39,140 nucleotides of DNA from Bradyrhizobium acaciae (GCF_020889785.1 NZ_JACMYK010000066.1:1-39140); one strand, 5' to 3'. Positions 7,584-15,652 are shown, counted from the stretch's first letter. Numbers and translations: made by a program. The notes: generated by a model from the letters alone, not told the origin.

Positions 7584-8393
7584 ATGGCGCGCGCCAGCAA
7601 TCTCGTGATCGGCACCCTGACGCTGGCCCTCGTCGCCGGCTCGCTCGGCGGCTGGCTGGGCTATCAGCGCTATGCCGGCATCAAGCGGATGGTGCCGTTC
7701 CGCGTCATTTTCGAGGGCTCGGCCTCCGGCCTGCGTCGCGGCGCCAGCGTCAACTTCGCCGGCGTGCGGATCGGCGAGGTGGTCTCGATCCGGCTCGACC
7801 GTCACCGCGTGGTGGCGATGACGCGGATCGAGGGCAATACCCCGATCAGGAAGGACACCCAGGCGGGCCTCGAATTCCAGGGCCTGACCGGGATCGCCTC
7901 GATCTCCTTCACCGGCGGCACCGACGATGCTCCGCCGCCGGCGCTCGGCGCCGACGGCATTCCCGAGCTGACCGCCGACGCCGAAGGCACGATGGGCATC
8001 CAGGAGAAGCTGCGGGTTGCGCTGCGCAATGTCGACCGCGTCATCACCGAGAACGAGGCCGACATCAAGGACTCGCTGCTCGGGCTCGAGAACTTTACTA
8101 ACTCGCTGTCCGGCAATGGCGAGCTGATTGCCGGCTTCATCGATGCCGCCGACGACGGCATCAGCGCGGTCGACGCCAAGATGACGTCAGCCGACAAGTT
8201 CCTGAAGAGCTTCGGCAGCGACAAATATGGCGGCGAGCTGCTGCCGACCGTGATCTCGCTGCGCGAGCTGATCCAGAGTTTCGACAAGAAATCCGGCGCC
8301 ATGATCGCCGAGACGCGCAAGACGCTCAGCGACGTCAGCCAATCCGTCAACGCGTTCAACGCGAAAATTGCCGGGCCCGCCGCCAGGCGCTAA
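7584..8393 (+). CDS. MCE/MlaD-domain protein (orphan)
   Basis: The 269-residue protein starts at ATG 7584, 10 nt after an AGG; an earlier TTG adds 11 unlikely residues. One N-terminal membrane helix (about 7-24) is followed by an MCE domain (about 34-105, with FEGSASGLRRGASVNFAGVR and GLEFQGLTGIASISFTGG), then a long helical C-terminal part. MlaD-type proteins form hexameric rings that bind lipids with an ABC permease and ATPase (MlaE, MlaF). Neither partner is encoded in this window, so this is an orphan substrate-binding subunit. The cellular place is the inner membrane facing the periplasm. The lipid-transport role is inferred from the family. Confidence 0.88.
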   Translation: MARASNLVIGTLTLALVAGSLGGWLGYQRYAGIKRMVPFRVIFEGSASGLRRGASVNFAGVRIGEVVSIRLDRHRVVAMTRIEGNTPIRKDTQAGLEFQGLTGIASISFTGGTDDAPPPALGADGIPELTADAEGTMGIQEKLRVALRNVDRVITENEADIKDSLLGLENFTNSLSGNGELIAGFIDAADDGISAVDAKMTSADKFLKSFGSDKYGGELLPTVISLRELIQSFDKKSGAMIAETRKTLSDVSQSVNAFNAKIAGPAARR

Positions 8394-8409
8394 GGCACGA
8401 TCCGGAAAA

Positions 8410-8609
8410 GTGCGAAGCGGTTTTCCCTCGCGACAAACGCCAAAGGCGTTTGCGCGGAGATCATGATCAAACAAAGAGCTCAAGCGCGATGATGATTCGA
8501 CCCAATCTCATCGCGCTTTAGGGCATATCAGCGCGCTTCAGCCCCGTGTTGAACCATGATCTCCGCGCAACGCGTTCCGCGTTTGCCGCGAGGCAAAACC
8601 GCTTCGCAC
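8410..8609. repeat. Composite nested inverted repeat
   Basis: Two imperfect arms of about 55 bp (8410-8465 and 8555-8609) face each other. The shared outer part includes GTGCGAAGCGGTTTT versus AAAACCGCTTCGCAC, and the inner part GCGCGGAGATCATG versus CATGATCTCCGCGC. Inside the loop an 11-bp perfect hairpin is nested: AAGCGCGATGA (8482-8492) with TCATCGCGCTT (8508-8518). It fills the space between the MCE gene and the FMN dehydrogenase and looks like a Bradyrhizobium-type dispersed repeat. Confidence 0.7.
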
Positions 8610-8670
8610 TTGTCAGGTTCGTGCTCTAGACTGCCTGCGTCAAGAACCAAGAACAACGGAAACGCCAGAC

Positions 8671-9888
8671 GTGCACGACCGGACCGCAGCCCTTTCCCCG
8701 CCTCCCGCGACCGTCAACCGCGCAGCCCCCGCGGTGCCTCGGCATTTGCGGCGCTATCTCACGCTCGACGATTTCGAGCCGCAGGCGCGGCGGCTGCTGC
8801 CGAAATTCCTCTACGGCTACGTCTCCGGCGGCGCCGAGACCGACACGGCCCGGTCAGACAATCGCCGGGCGTTCGACGAATACGGCTTCGTGCCGCGCGT
8901 ATTGAATGACGTCTCCGGCCGCGACCAGACCACGACGCTGTTCGGCAAGACCTACGCCTCGCCGTTCGGCATTCCACCGATGGGCTCGTCGGCGCTGTGC
9001 GCCTATCGCGGCGACATCGTGCTGGCGCGCGCCGCGGCGGCGGCCAACGTCCCGATGATCCTCTCGGCCTCCTCGCTGATCCGGCTTGAGGACGTCCGCA
9101 CCGCCAATCAGCAGGCCTGGTACCAGGCCTATCTCGCAGGGCTCCCCGAGCGCATCGAGCCGCTGGTCGATCGCGTCGCGGCGGCCGGCTACGACACCTT
9201 CGTCGTCACCGCCGACGTGCCGGTGCCGCCCAACCGCGAGAACAACATCCGCAACGGCTTCCAGGTGCCGCTCGAGATCACGCCGCGGGTGTTCTGGGAC
9301 ACCATCACCCATCCGGACTGGCTGCTGAACACCTGGGCGCGCACCGTGTTCAACCACGGCATGCCGCATTTCGAGAACATGGACGCCAAGCAGGGCCCGC
9401 CGGTGCTGTCCAAGAACCTGATGCGCAACATCGGCAGCCGCGACCAGCTGGCCTGGAAGCATGTCGAGCTGATCCGCAAGCGCTGGAACGGCAAGCTCGT
9501 GGTCAAGGGGCTGATCTCGCCGGAAGACGCGCGGCTGGCGCGCGAGCACGGCTGCGACGGCGTGATGGTCTCCAACCATGGCGGACGCCAGCTCGACTAC
9601 ACCGTCTCGGGCCTGCGCACGCTGCCGGAGATCGCCGCACAGAAGGGCGATATGACCGTGATGGTGGACGGCGGCATCCGCCGCGGCACCGACGTCATCA
9701 AGGCGCTGGCGCTCGGTGCGGATTTCGTCTGGGTCGGCCGCCCGTTCCTCTATGCCGCCGTGACCGCGGGCGAGGCCGGTGTGTCGCGCGCGATCTCGCT
9801 GCTGCATGCCGAGATCGATCGCGACCTCGCGCTGCTCGGCATCCGCAGCCTGAAAGAGATCACCCCGGACCTGGTGCGGAAGTTCTAG
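8671..9888 (+). CDS. FMN-dependent alpha-hydroxy-acid dehydrogenase
   Basis: Oxidises an L-2-hydroxy acid to the 2-keto acid; relatives are L-lactate dehydrogenase LldD, glycolate oxidase and mandelate dehydrogenase. The 405-residue TIM barrel starts at GTG 8671. Signatures are LYGYVSGGAETD (about 48-58), WYQAY (150-154), TADVP (180-184), Lys279 in VVKGLISPEDA, and the catalytic block SNHGGRQLD with His303 and Arg306. The FMN phosphate loop follows in MVDGGIRRGTDVIKALALGAD. All key residues are present, so it should be active. There are no partner genes; the gene is flanked on both sides by palindromic repeats. The exact substrate is not determined by the sequence. Confidence 0.92.
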   Translation: MHDRTAALSPPPATVNRAAPAVPRHLRRYLTLDDFEPQARRLLPKFLYGYVSGGAETDTARSDNRRAFDEYGFVPRVLNDVSGRDQTTTLFGKTYASPFGIPPMGSSALCAYRGDIVLARAAAAANVPMILSASSLIRLEDVRTANQQAWYQAYLAGLPERIEPLVDRVAAAGYDTFVVTADVPVPPNRENNIRNGFQVPLEITPRVFWDTITHPDWLLNTWARTVFNHGMPHFENMDAKQGPPVLSKNLMRNIGSRDQLAWKHVELIRKRWNGKLVVKGLISPEDARLAREHGCDGVMVSNHGGRQLDYTVSGLRTLPEIAAQKGDMTVMVDGGIRRGTDVIKALALGADFVWVGRPFLYAAVTAGEAGVSRAISLLHAEIDRDLALLGIRSLKEITPDLVRKF

Positions 9889-9892
9889 GCAT

Positions 9893-10093
9893 GATGAGAT
9901 TGGGTCGAGCTAGAGCGGCGTCGAACCTTCACCTCTCCCTTGGGAGAGGTCGATTTGCGCAGCAAATCGGGTGAGGGGTTACGGCTCATCGAGAGAGCAA
10001 GAACCCTCACCCGGATTGCTTCGCAATCCGACCCCTCCCCAATGGGGAGAGGTGAACCGAGGCCGCGCCAGACCGATTTAACCCAATCTCATC
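9893..10093. repeat. Nested palindromic repeat between convergent genes
   Basis: The outer arms are GATGAGATTGGGT (9893-9905) and its perfect complement ACCCAATCTCATC (10081-10093). The inner arms (9928-9979 and about 10005-10056) pair TTCACCTCTCCC with the GAGAGGTGAA end and GGGTGAGGGGTT with AACCCTCACCC. The inner block belongs to the same type as the repeat between serC and serA. It lies between the convergent FMN dehydrogenase and membrane-protein genes and could act as a bidirectional terminator. Confidence 0.7.
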
Positions 10094-10104
10094 GCGCTCA
10101 AGGC

Positions 10105-10509
10105 TCACGCGTAGCGCGCGGCGCCCATGCAGAGCGCCGTGACCGCGAGCAGCCCGGCCGCGATGCGCTGCGCAATGGCCAGCCGCGAACGTGCGGCGGA
10201 GGTATCACCCGCATCGCTGCGCAACTGCCGGATCGCGCCGCCGCCGACGATGATCTGCACCGCAATTGCGGCCAGTGCGGCGATCGCGCCGCCGGCCAGG
10301 ATCTTTTCCGACAGCGCAAACGAACCTTCATGGACCAGGCGCCACAGCGTGGCGCCGGTCACGATCGCAACCGTCGCAGCGCCGATCTGCGGAAACAGCA
10401 GCTTTTCGCCGCCGAGCCCACCGGTGCGCGCCAAAGTGAAGCTCGAGCCGGCCCAAAACACCGATGACAGGACGTGAAGGGACAGCGCTATGATGAGGAC
10501 GGCCTGCAT
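10105..10509 (-). CDS. Small four-helix membrane protein
   Basis: A 134-residue protein from the ATG at 10507-10509, preceded by GGAGCAACATC as ribosome binding site. About four hydrophobic segments are visible (roughly 3-22, 43-62, 72-92 and 112-130), with a basic cytoplasmic loop (RQLRSDAGDTSAARSR) between the third and fourth. I do not recognise a named family. It diverges from a TetR gene with a 71-bp shared promoter region containing a 15-bp palindrome, so it is the probable regulatory target of that repressor. Confidence 0.75.
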   Translation of the reverse strand: MQAVLIIALSLHVLSSVFWAGSSFTLARTGGLGGEKLLFPQIGAATVAIVTGATLWRLVHEGSFALSEKILAGGAIAALAAIAVQIIVGGGAIRQLRSDAGDTSAARSRLAIAQRIAAGLLAVTALCMGAARYA

Positions 10510-10540
10510 GATGTTGCTCCAAAGGGCATTGGAAATTAGA

Positions 10541-10555
10541 TATACATTATGTATA
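10541..10555. promoter_or_regulatory. Candidate TetR operator
   Basis: TATACAT-T-ATGTATA is a perfect 7-bp inverted repeat with one central base, in the AT-rich stretch between the divergent membrane-protein and TetR genes. Its size and place fit a TetR-family operator controlling both genes. It could also simply contain overlapping -10 elements. Confidence 0.55.
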
Positions 10556-10580
10556 CTCAATATGACGAAAGCACAAGCCG

Positions 10581-11198
10581 ATGCCGCCGCGCAGCTATGT
10601 GAGCCCGGCCCGCAGCGCCGCTGCCGCCGAGACCCGCGAGCGCGTGATCGAGGCCGCGTCGCGCACGCTGCGCGAAGGCGAGAGTATCGCGCGGTTCTCG
10701 CTGGATACGGTGGCGAAGGCGGCAGGCGTGACGCGGCTGACCGTCTACAATCAATTCGGGTCGCGGCGCGGGCTGCTCGAGGCCGTGTTCGACGAGATCG
10801 CGCGCCATGGCGGGCTGCATCAGCTCGCCGACGCCATGGCGATGGCCGATCCGCGCGCCGCGCTCGACCGCATGGTCGAGATCTTCTGCGGATTCTGGAG
10901 CCGCGATTCCGCCGTTGGACGCCTGCACGACGCGATGGCGACCGATCCCGAATTCGCCGAGGCGATCCGCGAGCGCAACGAACGACGCCGCCGCGGCGTC
11001 ACCGCATTGACCGAGCGGATCGCGGACAAAGGCGCGTCACCGCAGGCCCGCAGGGACGCCGTCGACCTGATCTTCGCGCTGACCAGCTACCCCACCTTCG
11101 CCTCGCTGAGCGCGGGGCGGTCGAAGGATGAAGTCTGCAAGGTGGTGCAGGCGGCGTGCCATGCAGCGCTTGCTAATCTGTCAGACCCGTCATCCTGA
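10581..11198 (+). CDS. TetR-family transcriptional regulator
   Basis: A 205-residue one-component regulator. The N-terminal TetR HTH spans about 17-65 (TRERVIEAASRTL, then FSLDTVAKAAGVTRLTVYNQFGSRRGLLEAVF), with a helical ligand/dimer domain after it. The last codons and the TGA stop (11196-11198) lie inside a dispersed inverted repeat that starts at 11187, so the C-terminal Pro-Ser-Ser is supplied by the repeat. It diverges from a small membrane protein and probably represses that gene and itself through the palindrome at 10541-10555. The ligand is unknown. Confidence 0.92.
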   Translation: MPPRSYVSPARSAAAAETRERVIEAASRTLREGESIARFSLDTVAKAAGVTRLTVYNQFGSRRGLLEAVFDEIARHGGLHQLADAMAMADPRAALDRMVEIFCGFWSRDSAVGRLHDAMATDPEFAEAIRERNERRRRGVTALTERIADKGASPQARRDAVDLIFALTSYPTFASLSAGRSKDEVCKVVQAACHAALANLSDPSS

Positions 11199-11295
11199 GG
11201 TGCGAGCGTTTGCGAGCCTCGAAGGATGAATCGGCCACGGTGGGGCCGTCGACCCTTCGAGGGCCGCTGAAGAAGCGGCCACCTCAGGGTGACGG
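11187..11295. repeat. Dispersed inverted repeat, family A copy 1
   Basis: Opens CCGTCATCCTGAGGTGCGAG and closes with a diverged complement (CACCTCAGGGTGACGG). The internal part has CTCGAAGGATGAATCGGCC and ACCCTTCGAGG facing each other. The same layout recurs at 12752-12859 and, more diverged, at 37077-37209. This copy covers the stop codon of the TetR gene and the gap to the convergent DUF1330 gene. Confidence 0.75.
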
Positions 11296-11341
11296 TGATA
11301 CAGCTGAATATGCGGTCACGTAGAGTGCGTTCTAACACCCC

Positions 11342-11743
11342 TCACCCGACCTTGAACTTGCTGTAGGACTCGCGGGTCGCGATGATGACGTGCTCCTCGC
11401 AGCCATTGCGGCGATGCGGGTCGCAGCGGTCTTCGTAGTCGGCCGAGGTCATCATGTCGATGAAGGCGGCGACGCTCGGGTAATAAACCAGCGCGAGATA
11501 GTCCCAGCGCTGGCCGGCCGGCTCGCCCAGCGCGACCGTCTCGGCATTGCCGGTCCACAGCAACGTGCCGCCGCGCGCCTTGATCATGGGGACGGTGAGC
11601 GCGCTGTAGCGCAGATAGGCATCCCAGCCCGAGCCGTCGCCGTCGAGCGATCGCGCGCGAAACCGCATCAGATTGACCATCACGACCGGAGCCTCTTGAT
11701 CCAGCTCGTTCAGGCCTTTGACGTTCAAGAGATCGACACTCAT
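11342..11743 (-). CDS. DUF1330-family protein
   Basis: A 133-residue protein starting at the ATG complementary to 11741-11743, preceded by GGGGAGCGTCTG. Features typical of the dimeric alpha+beta DUF1330 family are VVMVNLMRFR near the N-terminus, YLRYSALTVPMIKARGGTLLWTG in the middle and WDYLALVYYPSVAAFIDMMTSADYED towards the end. The fold is a ferredoxin-like alpha/beta barrel dimer; no catalytic role is established for the family. The upstream in-frame extension of 17 residues is not needed. Convergent with TetR, divergent from the HD-domain gene. Confidence 0.85.
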   Translation of the reverse strand: MSVDLLNVKGLNELDQEAPVVMVNLMRFRARSLDGDGSGWDAYLRYSALTVPMIKARGGTLLWTGNAETVALGEPAGQRWDYLALVYYPSVAAFIDMMTSADYEDRCDPHRRNGCEEHVIIATRESYSKFKVG

Positions 11744-11875
11744 CAGACGCTCCCCGAAGGCCGTATCGGCCTGGCCGGGACGGTCCGGCCGCAAACATTA
11801 TGTCACACCGCGGGACTACCCTGAAATGCTGCCAGGCCGTAAGCTCACCACCCGATCTCGGAGGTCAATGCCGTG

Positions 11876-12718
11876 ATGACCCTTCCCGAACTTGCGGCCG
11901 ACGCGCTCAGCAAATTCCTCGGCGAATATATGCAGCGCCGCTTCGGCTCTTCGCAGACTCAGTTGGTCGAGATGGTGCCCTCGATCGCGCGGATCGCGCT
12001 CGAATGCATCGGCAACAGCGACGCGCTCTATCACAATGTCGAGCATACCATGCTGGTAACCCTGGCCGGCCACGCCATCCTGCGGGGCCGCGCGCTGCAC
12101 TCGCACATGAGCGCGGAGGATTATGCGCATGTCATCATCGCCTGCCTCACCCATGACATCGGCTATGTACGCGGGCTGTTCGATGCCGACGACGAGAACG
12201 GCTATCTGGTTGCCGCCGATGGCCGCAAGGTGATCCTGCCGCGCGGCTCGTCGGATGCGGGGCTGATGTCCTATCACGTCGACCGCTCGAAGATCTTCGT
12301 GATGGAGCGGCTCAAGGGCGTCGCGCTGCTCGACAAGGAGCGCATTGTGCGCGCCATCGAGGGCACACGCTTTCCGCAAACCGCTCCGGACGGCAATGAG
12401 GAGTTCGGAGAGGAGGCCATCCTGCTGCGGGCCGCCGACCTGATCGGCCAGCTCGGCGATCCCCATTACATCCGCAAGGCCAACGCGCTGTACCTCGAAT
12501 TCGAGGAGGCCGGACTGAACCGCCAGCTCGGCTACGATTCGCCGGCCGATCTCGTCGAACTCTATCCGCGCTTCTATTGGGACAGCGTGGCACCGCATGT
12601 GCAAAAGGCGATCCGCCACCTCAACATCACCTCCAGCGGACGGCAATGGATCGCCAACCTCTACAGCAACGTGTTTCGCGCCGAGCGCGACATCTCGCTG
12701 TCGGGGCCGCAGAAATAG
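11876..12718 (+). CDS. HD-domain metal-dependent phosphohydrolase
   Basis: A 280-residue cytoplasmic protein. GGAGGT lies 10 nt before ATG 11876 and 7 nt before an alternative GTG at 11873; both starts are usable. The HD metal site is visible as a His in YHNVEHT (about 52-58), the His-Asp pair in CLTHDIGY (about 90-97) and a distal Asp in LLRAADLIGQLGD. Such domains hydrolyse phosphoester or pyrophosphate bonds of nucleotides, but the substrate cannot be named. The C-terminus is helical and ends QWIANLYSNVFRAERDI. Downstream lies a long inverted repeat and then the second EamA exporter. Confidence 0.87.
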   Translation: MTLPELAADALSKFLGEYMQRRFGSSQTQLVEMVPSIARIALECIGNSDALYHNVEHTMLVTLAGHAILRGRALHSHMSAEDYAHVIIACLTHDIGYVRGLFDADDENGYLVAADGRKVILPRGSSDAGLMSYHVDRSKIFVMERLKGVALLDKERIVRAIEGTRFPQTAPDGNEEFGEEAILLRAADLIGQLGDPHYIRKANALYLEFEEAGLNRQLGYDSPADLVELYPRFYWDSVAPHVQKAIRHLNITSSGRQWIANLYSNVFRAERDISLSGPQK

Positions 12719-12751
12719 GCGTGCGTCCGAGGTCAGGCTCAAACACCATCC

Positions 12752-12859
12752 CCGTCATCCTGAGGTGCGAGCCTCTTCGGCGAGCCTCGAAGGATGAATC
12801 GGCCAAAGTGGGGCCGCACATCCTTCGAGGCTCGCTCCGCTCGCACCTCAGGATGACGG
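12752..12859. repeat. Dispersed inverted repeat, family A copy 2 (best preserved)
   Basis: A 108-bp palindrome. The outer 21-bp arms (12752-12772 and 12839-12859, beginning CCGTCATCCTGAGG) are perfect complements. The inner 17-bp arms GCGAGCCTCGAAGGATG (12780-12796) and CATCCTTCGAGGCTCGC (12819-12835) are also perfect, with GGCC/GGCC near the centre. It would fold into one long hairpin in RNA from either strand. Confidence 0.85.
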
Positions 12860-13007
12860 ATTGCAGGTCGAGTATTCTGGTTTGTATTCTCAAGTAATGA
12901 CAACTTCGACCCATACGACAGCTGGCTAGCGCCGCCCTCGCGCATGGCTCCAATCCGCACTTTCGTCTTGTCGCGGCGGCGGATTCGGGCACAACATTCG
13001 CGAAACG

Positions 13008-13961
13008 ATGACCGCCTTGCCCGCACCTGCCACAACCCCGCGCCGCTCGCCGCTGCACTGGCTCAACAACCAGCCTTATCTGCTGCTCAGCCTGACGTCG
13101 CTGTTCTGGGCCGCCAATATCGTGCTGGCGCGTCATGTCGGCAGCCATGTGCCGCCGGTCACACTGACTACGATCCGATGGTTCGGCGTGTTCCTGATCC
13201 TGTTGCCGTTCGCCTGGCCGCATTTGAAGGAGGACTGGCCGAAGCTGCGCAGGGCACTGCCGCTGATGCTGCTGTTGTCCGCGGTCGGTTTCGCGTTCAA
13301 CAACGCGATCTCCTACTGGGCGATGCAGTATACCGAGGCGTTGAACGCGCTGTTGATCCAGTCGGCGGGGCCGTTGTTCGTGGCGTTGTGGTCGCTGATC
13401 CTGTTCGGCGTCCGGCTGACGCCGGCACAGTCTGCCGGCATCGCGATCTCGCTGGCCGGCGTGCTGACCATCATCCTGCGCGGCGATTTCTCGGCGCTCG
13501 CCAGCATCAGCTTCAATCGGGGAGACATCATGTTCGGCGCCTCGCTGGTGTCGTTCGGGCTCTATTCGGCACTGATCCCGCGGCGGCCGAAGATCCATCA
13601 GCTCTCGCTGATCTCGTTCACCACCTGCTGCGGTGCGCTGATGCTGTTGCCGGTGGCAATCTGGGAATTCTTGAACGGCGTGACGCTGAAGCTCGACCTT
13701 CTGACTTTTGCCACGCTGGGTTACACGCTGATCTTCCCGTCGACGCTGGCCTATCTGTTCTTCAACCGTGGCGTCGCGCTGATCGGCCCGAACCGCGCCG
13801 CGCCGTTCTTTCATCTGGTGCCGGTGTTCGGCTCGGCGATGGCGATCCTGCTGCTCGGCGAGACGCTGGCGCCTTTTCATCTGATCGGCTACGCGCTGGT
13901 GCTCGCCGGCGTCATCATCGCCTCACGGCAAGCATCAGCCAAAGGATCGGCGAAGAGCTAG
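13008..13961 (+). CDS. EamA/DMT-superfamily exporter, copy 2
   Basis: A 317-residue inner-membrane transporter with about ten helices in two EamA repeats. It is a clear paralogue of the gene at 6576-7502, with shared blocks such as NNQPYLLLSLTSLFWAAN, NALLIQSAGPLFVALWSLILFG, FPSTLAYLFFNRGVALIGPN and VPVFGSAMAILLLGE. The start is ATG 13008. The two copies are too diverged to be a recent duplication. The substrate is unknown. It is convergent with the LysR gene, with only 18 bp between the stop codons. Confidence 0.9.
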   Translation: MTALPAPATTPRRSPLHWLNNQPYLLLSLTSLFWAANIVLARHVGSHVPPVTLTTIRWFGVFLILLPFAWPHLKEDWPKLRRALPLMLLLSAVGFAFNNAISYWAMQYTEALNALLIQSAGPLFVALWSLILFGVRLTPAQSAGIAISLAGVLTIILRGDFSALASISFNRGDIMFGASLVSFGLYSALIPRRPKIHQLSLISFTTCCGALMLLPVAIWEFLNGVTLKLDLLTFATLGYTLIFPSTLAYLFFNRGVALIGPNRAAPFFHLVPVFGSAMAILLLGETLAPFHLIGYALVLAGVIIASRQASAKGSAKS

Positions 13962-13979
13962 CTGATGCCCAAGACATGG

Positions 13980-14936
13980 CTAGCTTACCTTGCGCAGGGG
14001 AGCGGATTTGCGGGTCGAACGTGACTTTGACGCCAGCGTTTCCGTGACGAAGTCGATAAACCGCCTCACCTTGGCCGGCACGTGGTTACGCGAGGCGTAA
14101 TAGACGTAGAGCGGAAAGCGCTCGTCGGGCCAGTCCGGAAACAGCTCGATCAGCGCCCCGCTCCGCAGATGATCGTCGAGCCCGATATCGATCGCCTGCG
14201 CGATGCCGAAACCGGCCAGGCAGGCGCCGAGCTTGGTTCCTGAATCGGTCACGGTGAGCCGCCCGTTGACCGCGACCGGCACGACCTCGCCGCCGCGCCG
14301 AAACTCCCAATCGAAGGGACGCCCGGTCGCCGCGTCGATTGCATGGATGCACTGATGGTCGCGGCTCGCCAGCTCCCGCGGGTCGAGCGGCCGGCCGTGT
14401 CGTTCGAGATAGATCGGCGAGGCCACGGTGAGTACCCGTGCATCGAGCACGCGGCGCGCAATCAGCGCCGACGGCACCGGCTCGCCGAACCGCACCGCCA
14501 GATCGAAACCGTCGCTGACCAGATCCGCGATCCGGTCGCGGGTCTCGATACGCAACTCCATGCCCGGATTCTGCAGCAGGAACTCGCTCAGCTTCGGCGA
14601 CAGCACCATGCGGGAGAACAGCGGGTCGACATTGACCCGCAGCCTGCCGCGCACCGCATCGCGCGATTTCGAGGTCTCCGCCGCCGCCTCACCGATCCCG
14701 GCCAGATGCGCGGCGACCCGCTCGACCAACGCGCGCCCTTCCTCGGTGAGTTCGACGGCCCGGCTCGTGCGGTGGACCAGCCTGGCATCGAGGCGCGCCT
14801 CGAGCTTGGCGATCGCCTTGCTGACGCCGGACTGCGTCATGCCGAGCCGTTCGGCGGCACGGCCGAAACTGCGCGCATCCGCCAGCGCCGCGAGGACCAC
14901 CAGCCCGTCAACCAGCCGACCGTCAACTTCGTCCAT
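13980..14936 (-). CDS. LysR-family transcriptional regulator
   Basis: A 318-residue regulator. The winged HTH occupies about 10-68 (AALADARSFGRAAERLGMTQSGVSKAIAKLEARLDARLVHRT); the rest is the two-lobed periplasmic-binding-like effector domain with FGEPVPSALIARRVLDARVLTVASPIYL and GFGIAQAIDI. The tail is basic (SKSRSTRKSAPLRKVS). GAGAGGCATCGGC precedes the ATG at 14934-14936. It diverges from a SnoaL-like gene, the classic LysR arrangement, and the 135-bp gap holds two inverted repeats that may be its operators. The effector is unknown. Confidence 0.93.
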   Translation of the reverse strand: MDEVDGRLVDGLVVLAALADARSFGRAAERLGMTQSGVSKAIAKLEARLDARLVHRTSRAVELTEEGRALVERVAAHLAGIGEAAAETSKSRDAVRGRLRVNVDPLFSRMVLSPKLSEFLLQNPGMELRIETRDRIADLVSDGFDLAVRFGEPVPSALIARRVLDARVLTVASPIYLERHGRPLDPRELASRDHQCIHAIDAATGRPFDWEFRRGGEVVPVAVNGRLTVTDSGTKLGACLAGFGIAQAIDIGLDDHLRSGALIELFPDWPDERFPLYVYYASRNHVPAKVRRFIDFVTETLASKSRSTRKSAPLRKVS

Positions 14937-14951
14937 GCCGATGCCTCTCAG

Positions 14952-15035
14952 TCATCCAAGAGATGACCGCCCGGTCGTAGCACTCCGCCACCATATCGGC
15001 CACTGTCGGCGCAGATCACCGGTCTGGTCCGGTGA
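14952..15035. promoter_or_regulatory. Divergent LysR/SnoaL promoter region with two inverted repeats
   Basis: Two perfect dyads lie between the divergent genes: TCATC-CAAGA-GATGA (14952-14966), close to the LysR gene, and TCACCGG-TCTGGT-CCGGTGA (15016-15035), closer to the SnoaL-like gene. LysR proteins usually protect a recognition site and an activation site of about this separation, so both are candidates. Neither is proven. Confidence 0.45.
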
Positions 15036-15071
15036 GGCCACCGCCACATCATCCGCTACGGAGACTTTGCA

Positions 15072-15455
15072 ATGAGCGACATCCAGGCCATCGCATCCGC
15101 GATCGATGGATATTTCAACCTGATGTACGACGTCGACGACAGCCGGTTCCGCGACGTCTTCGCCGATGCCTGCATCGTGCACGGCATCCGGGACGGCAAG
15201 CACACGGTGCGGTCGGCGGCGGAATTCCGCGACTTCATCCGCAGCCGTCCCTCGCCGGCGTCGATGAGATCGCCGCGCGAGGAAGCGATCATCAGCATCG
15301 AGCAGACCGCGTCCGATCTCGCCATCGCCAAGGTGCGGGTCAGGGCCGGCCAAACCGGCTTCATCGACCATCTCGTGTTTCACCGGATCGACGGCAGGTG
15401 GCTCGTCACCACCAAGGCGTTTCACGTCGCGCAGGTCTTCGCGGAGGGATCGTAA
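15072..15455 (+). CDS. SnoaL/NTF2-like small protein
   Basis: A 127-residue protein from ATG 15072 with GGAG 8 nt upstream. It begins with a helix (DIQAIASAIDGYFNLMYD), then FRDVFADACIVHG, and ends with strands FIDHLVFHRIDGRWLVTTKAFHV, the cone-shaped NTF2/SnoaL layout, close to the putative lumazine-binding subgroup. Members include isomerases, hydrolases and non-enzymatic ligand binders, so no reaction can be named. It is likely controlled by the divergent LysR regulator. Confidence 0.82.
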   Translation: MSDIQAIASAIDGYFNLMYDVDDSRFRDVFADACIVHGIRDGKHTVRSAAEFRDFIRSRPSPASMRSPREEAIISIEQTASDLAIAKVRVRAGQTGFIDHLVFHRIDGRWLVTTKAFHVAQVFAEGS

Positions 15456-15652
15456 CACCACGGCCAATATTTCTGAATATTAGAAATATGACACTGATTT
15501 GCCCGACGTGTCAAGTTGGCGGGCCGCCGTCACCGGCTCCTTTGCATGGGGTTGTTTTCGATATTTTGGCAGCGCACCCCCGAGCAGCTCGTTTTGTGGG
15601 AGGAGCTGATCGCCGACGCCGGGATCGAGAAGCAGGAGGCGGCTCAAAATGT

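Noticed and set aside
11187..12859. Possible insertion sequence ends
   Set aside because: The inverted arms belong to short non-coding palindromes; no transposase frame lies between or near them.
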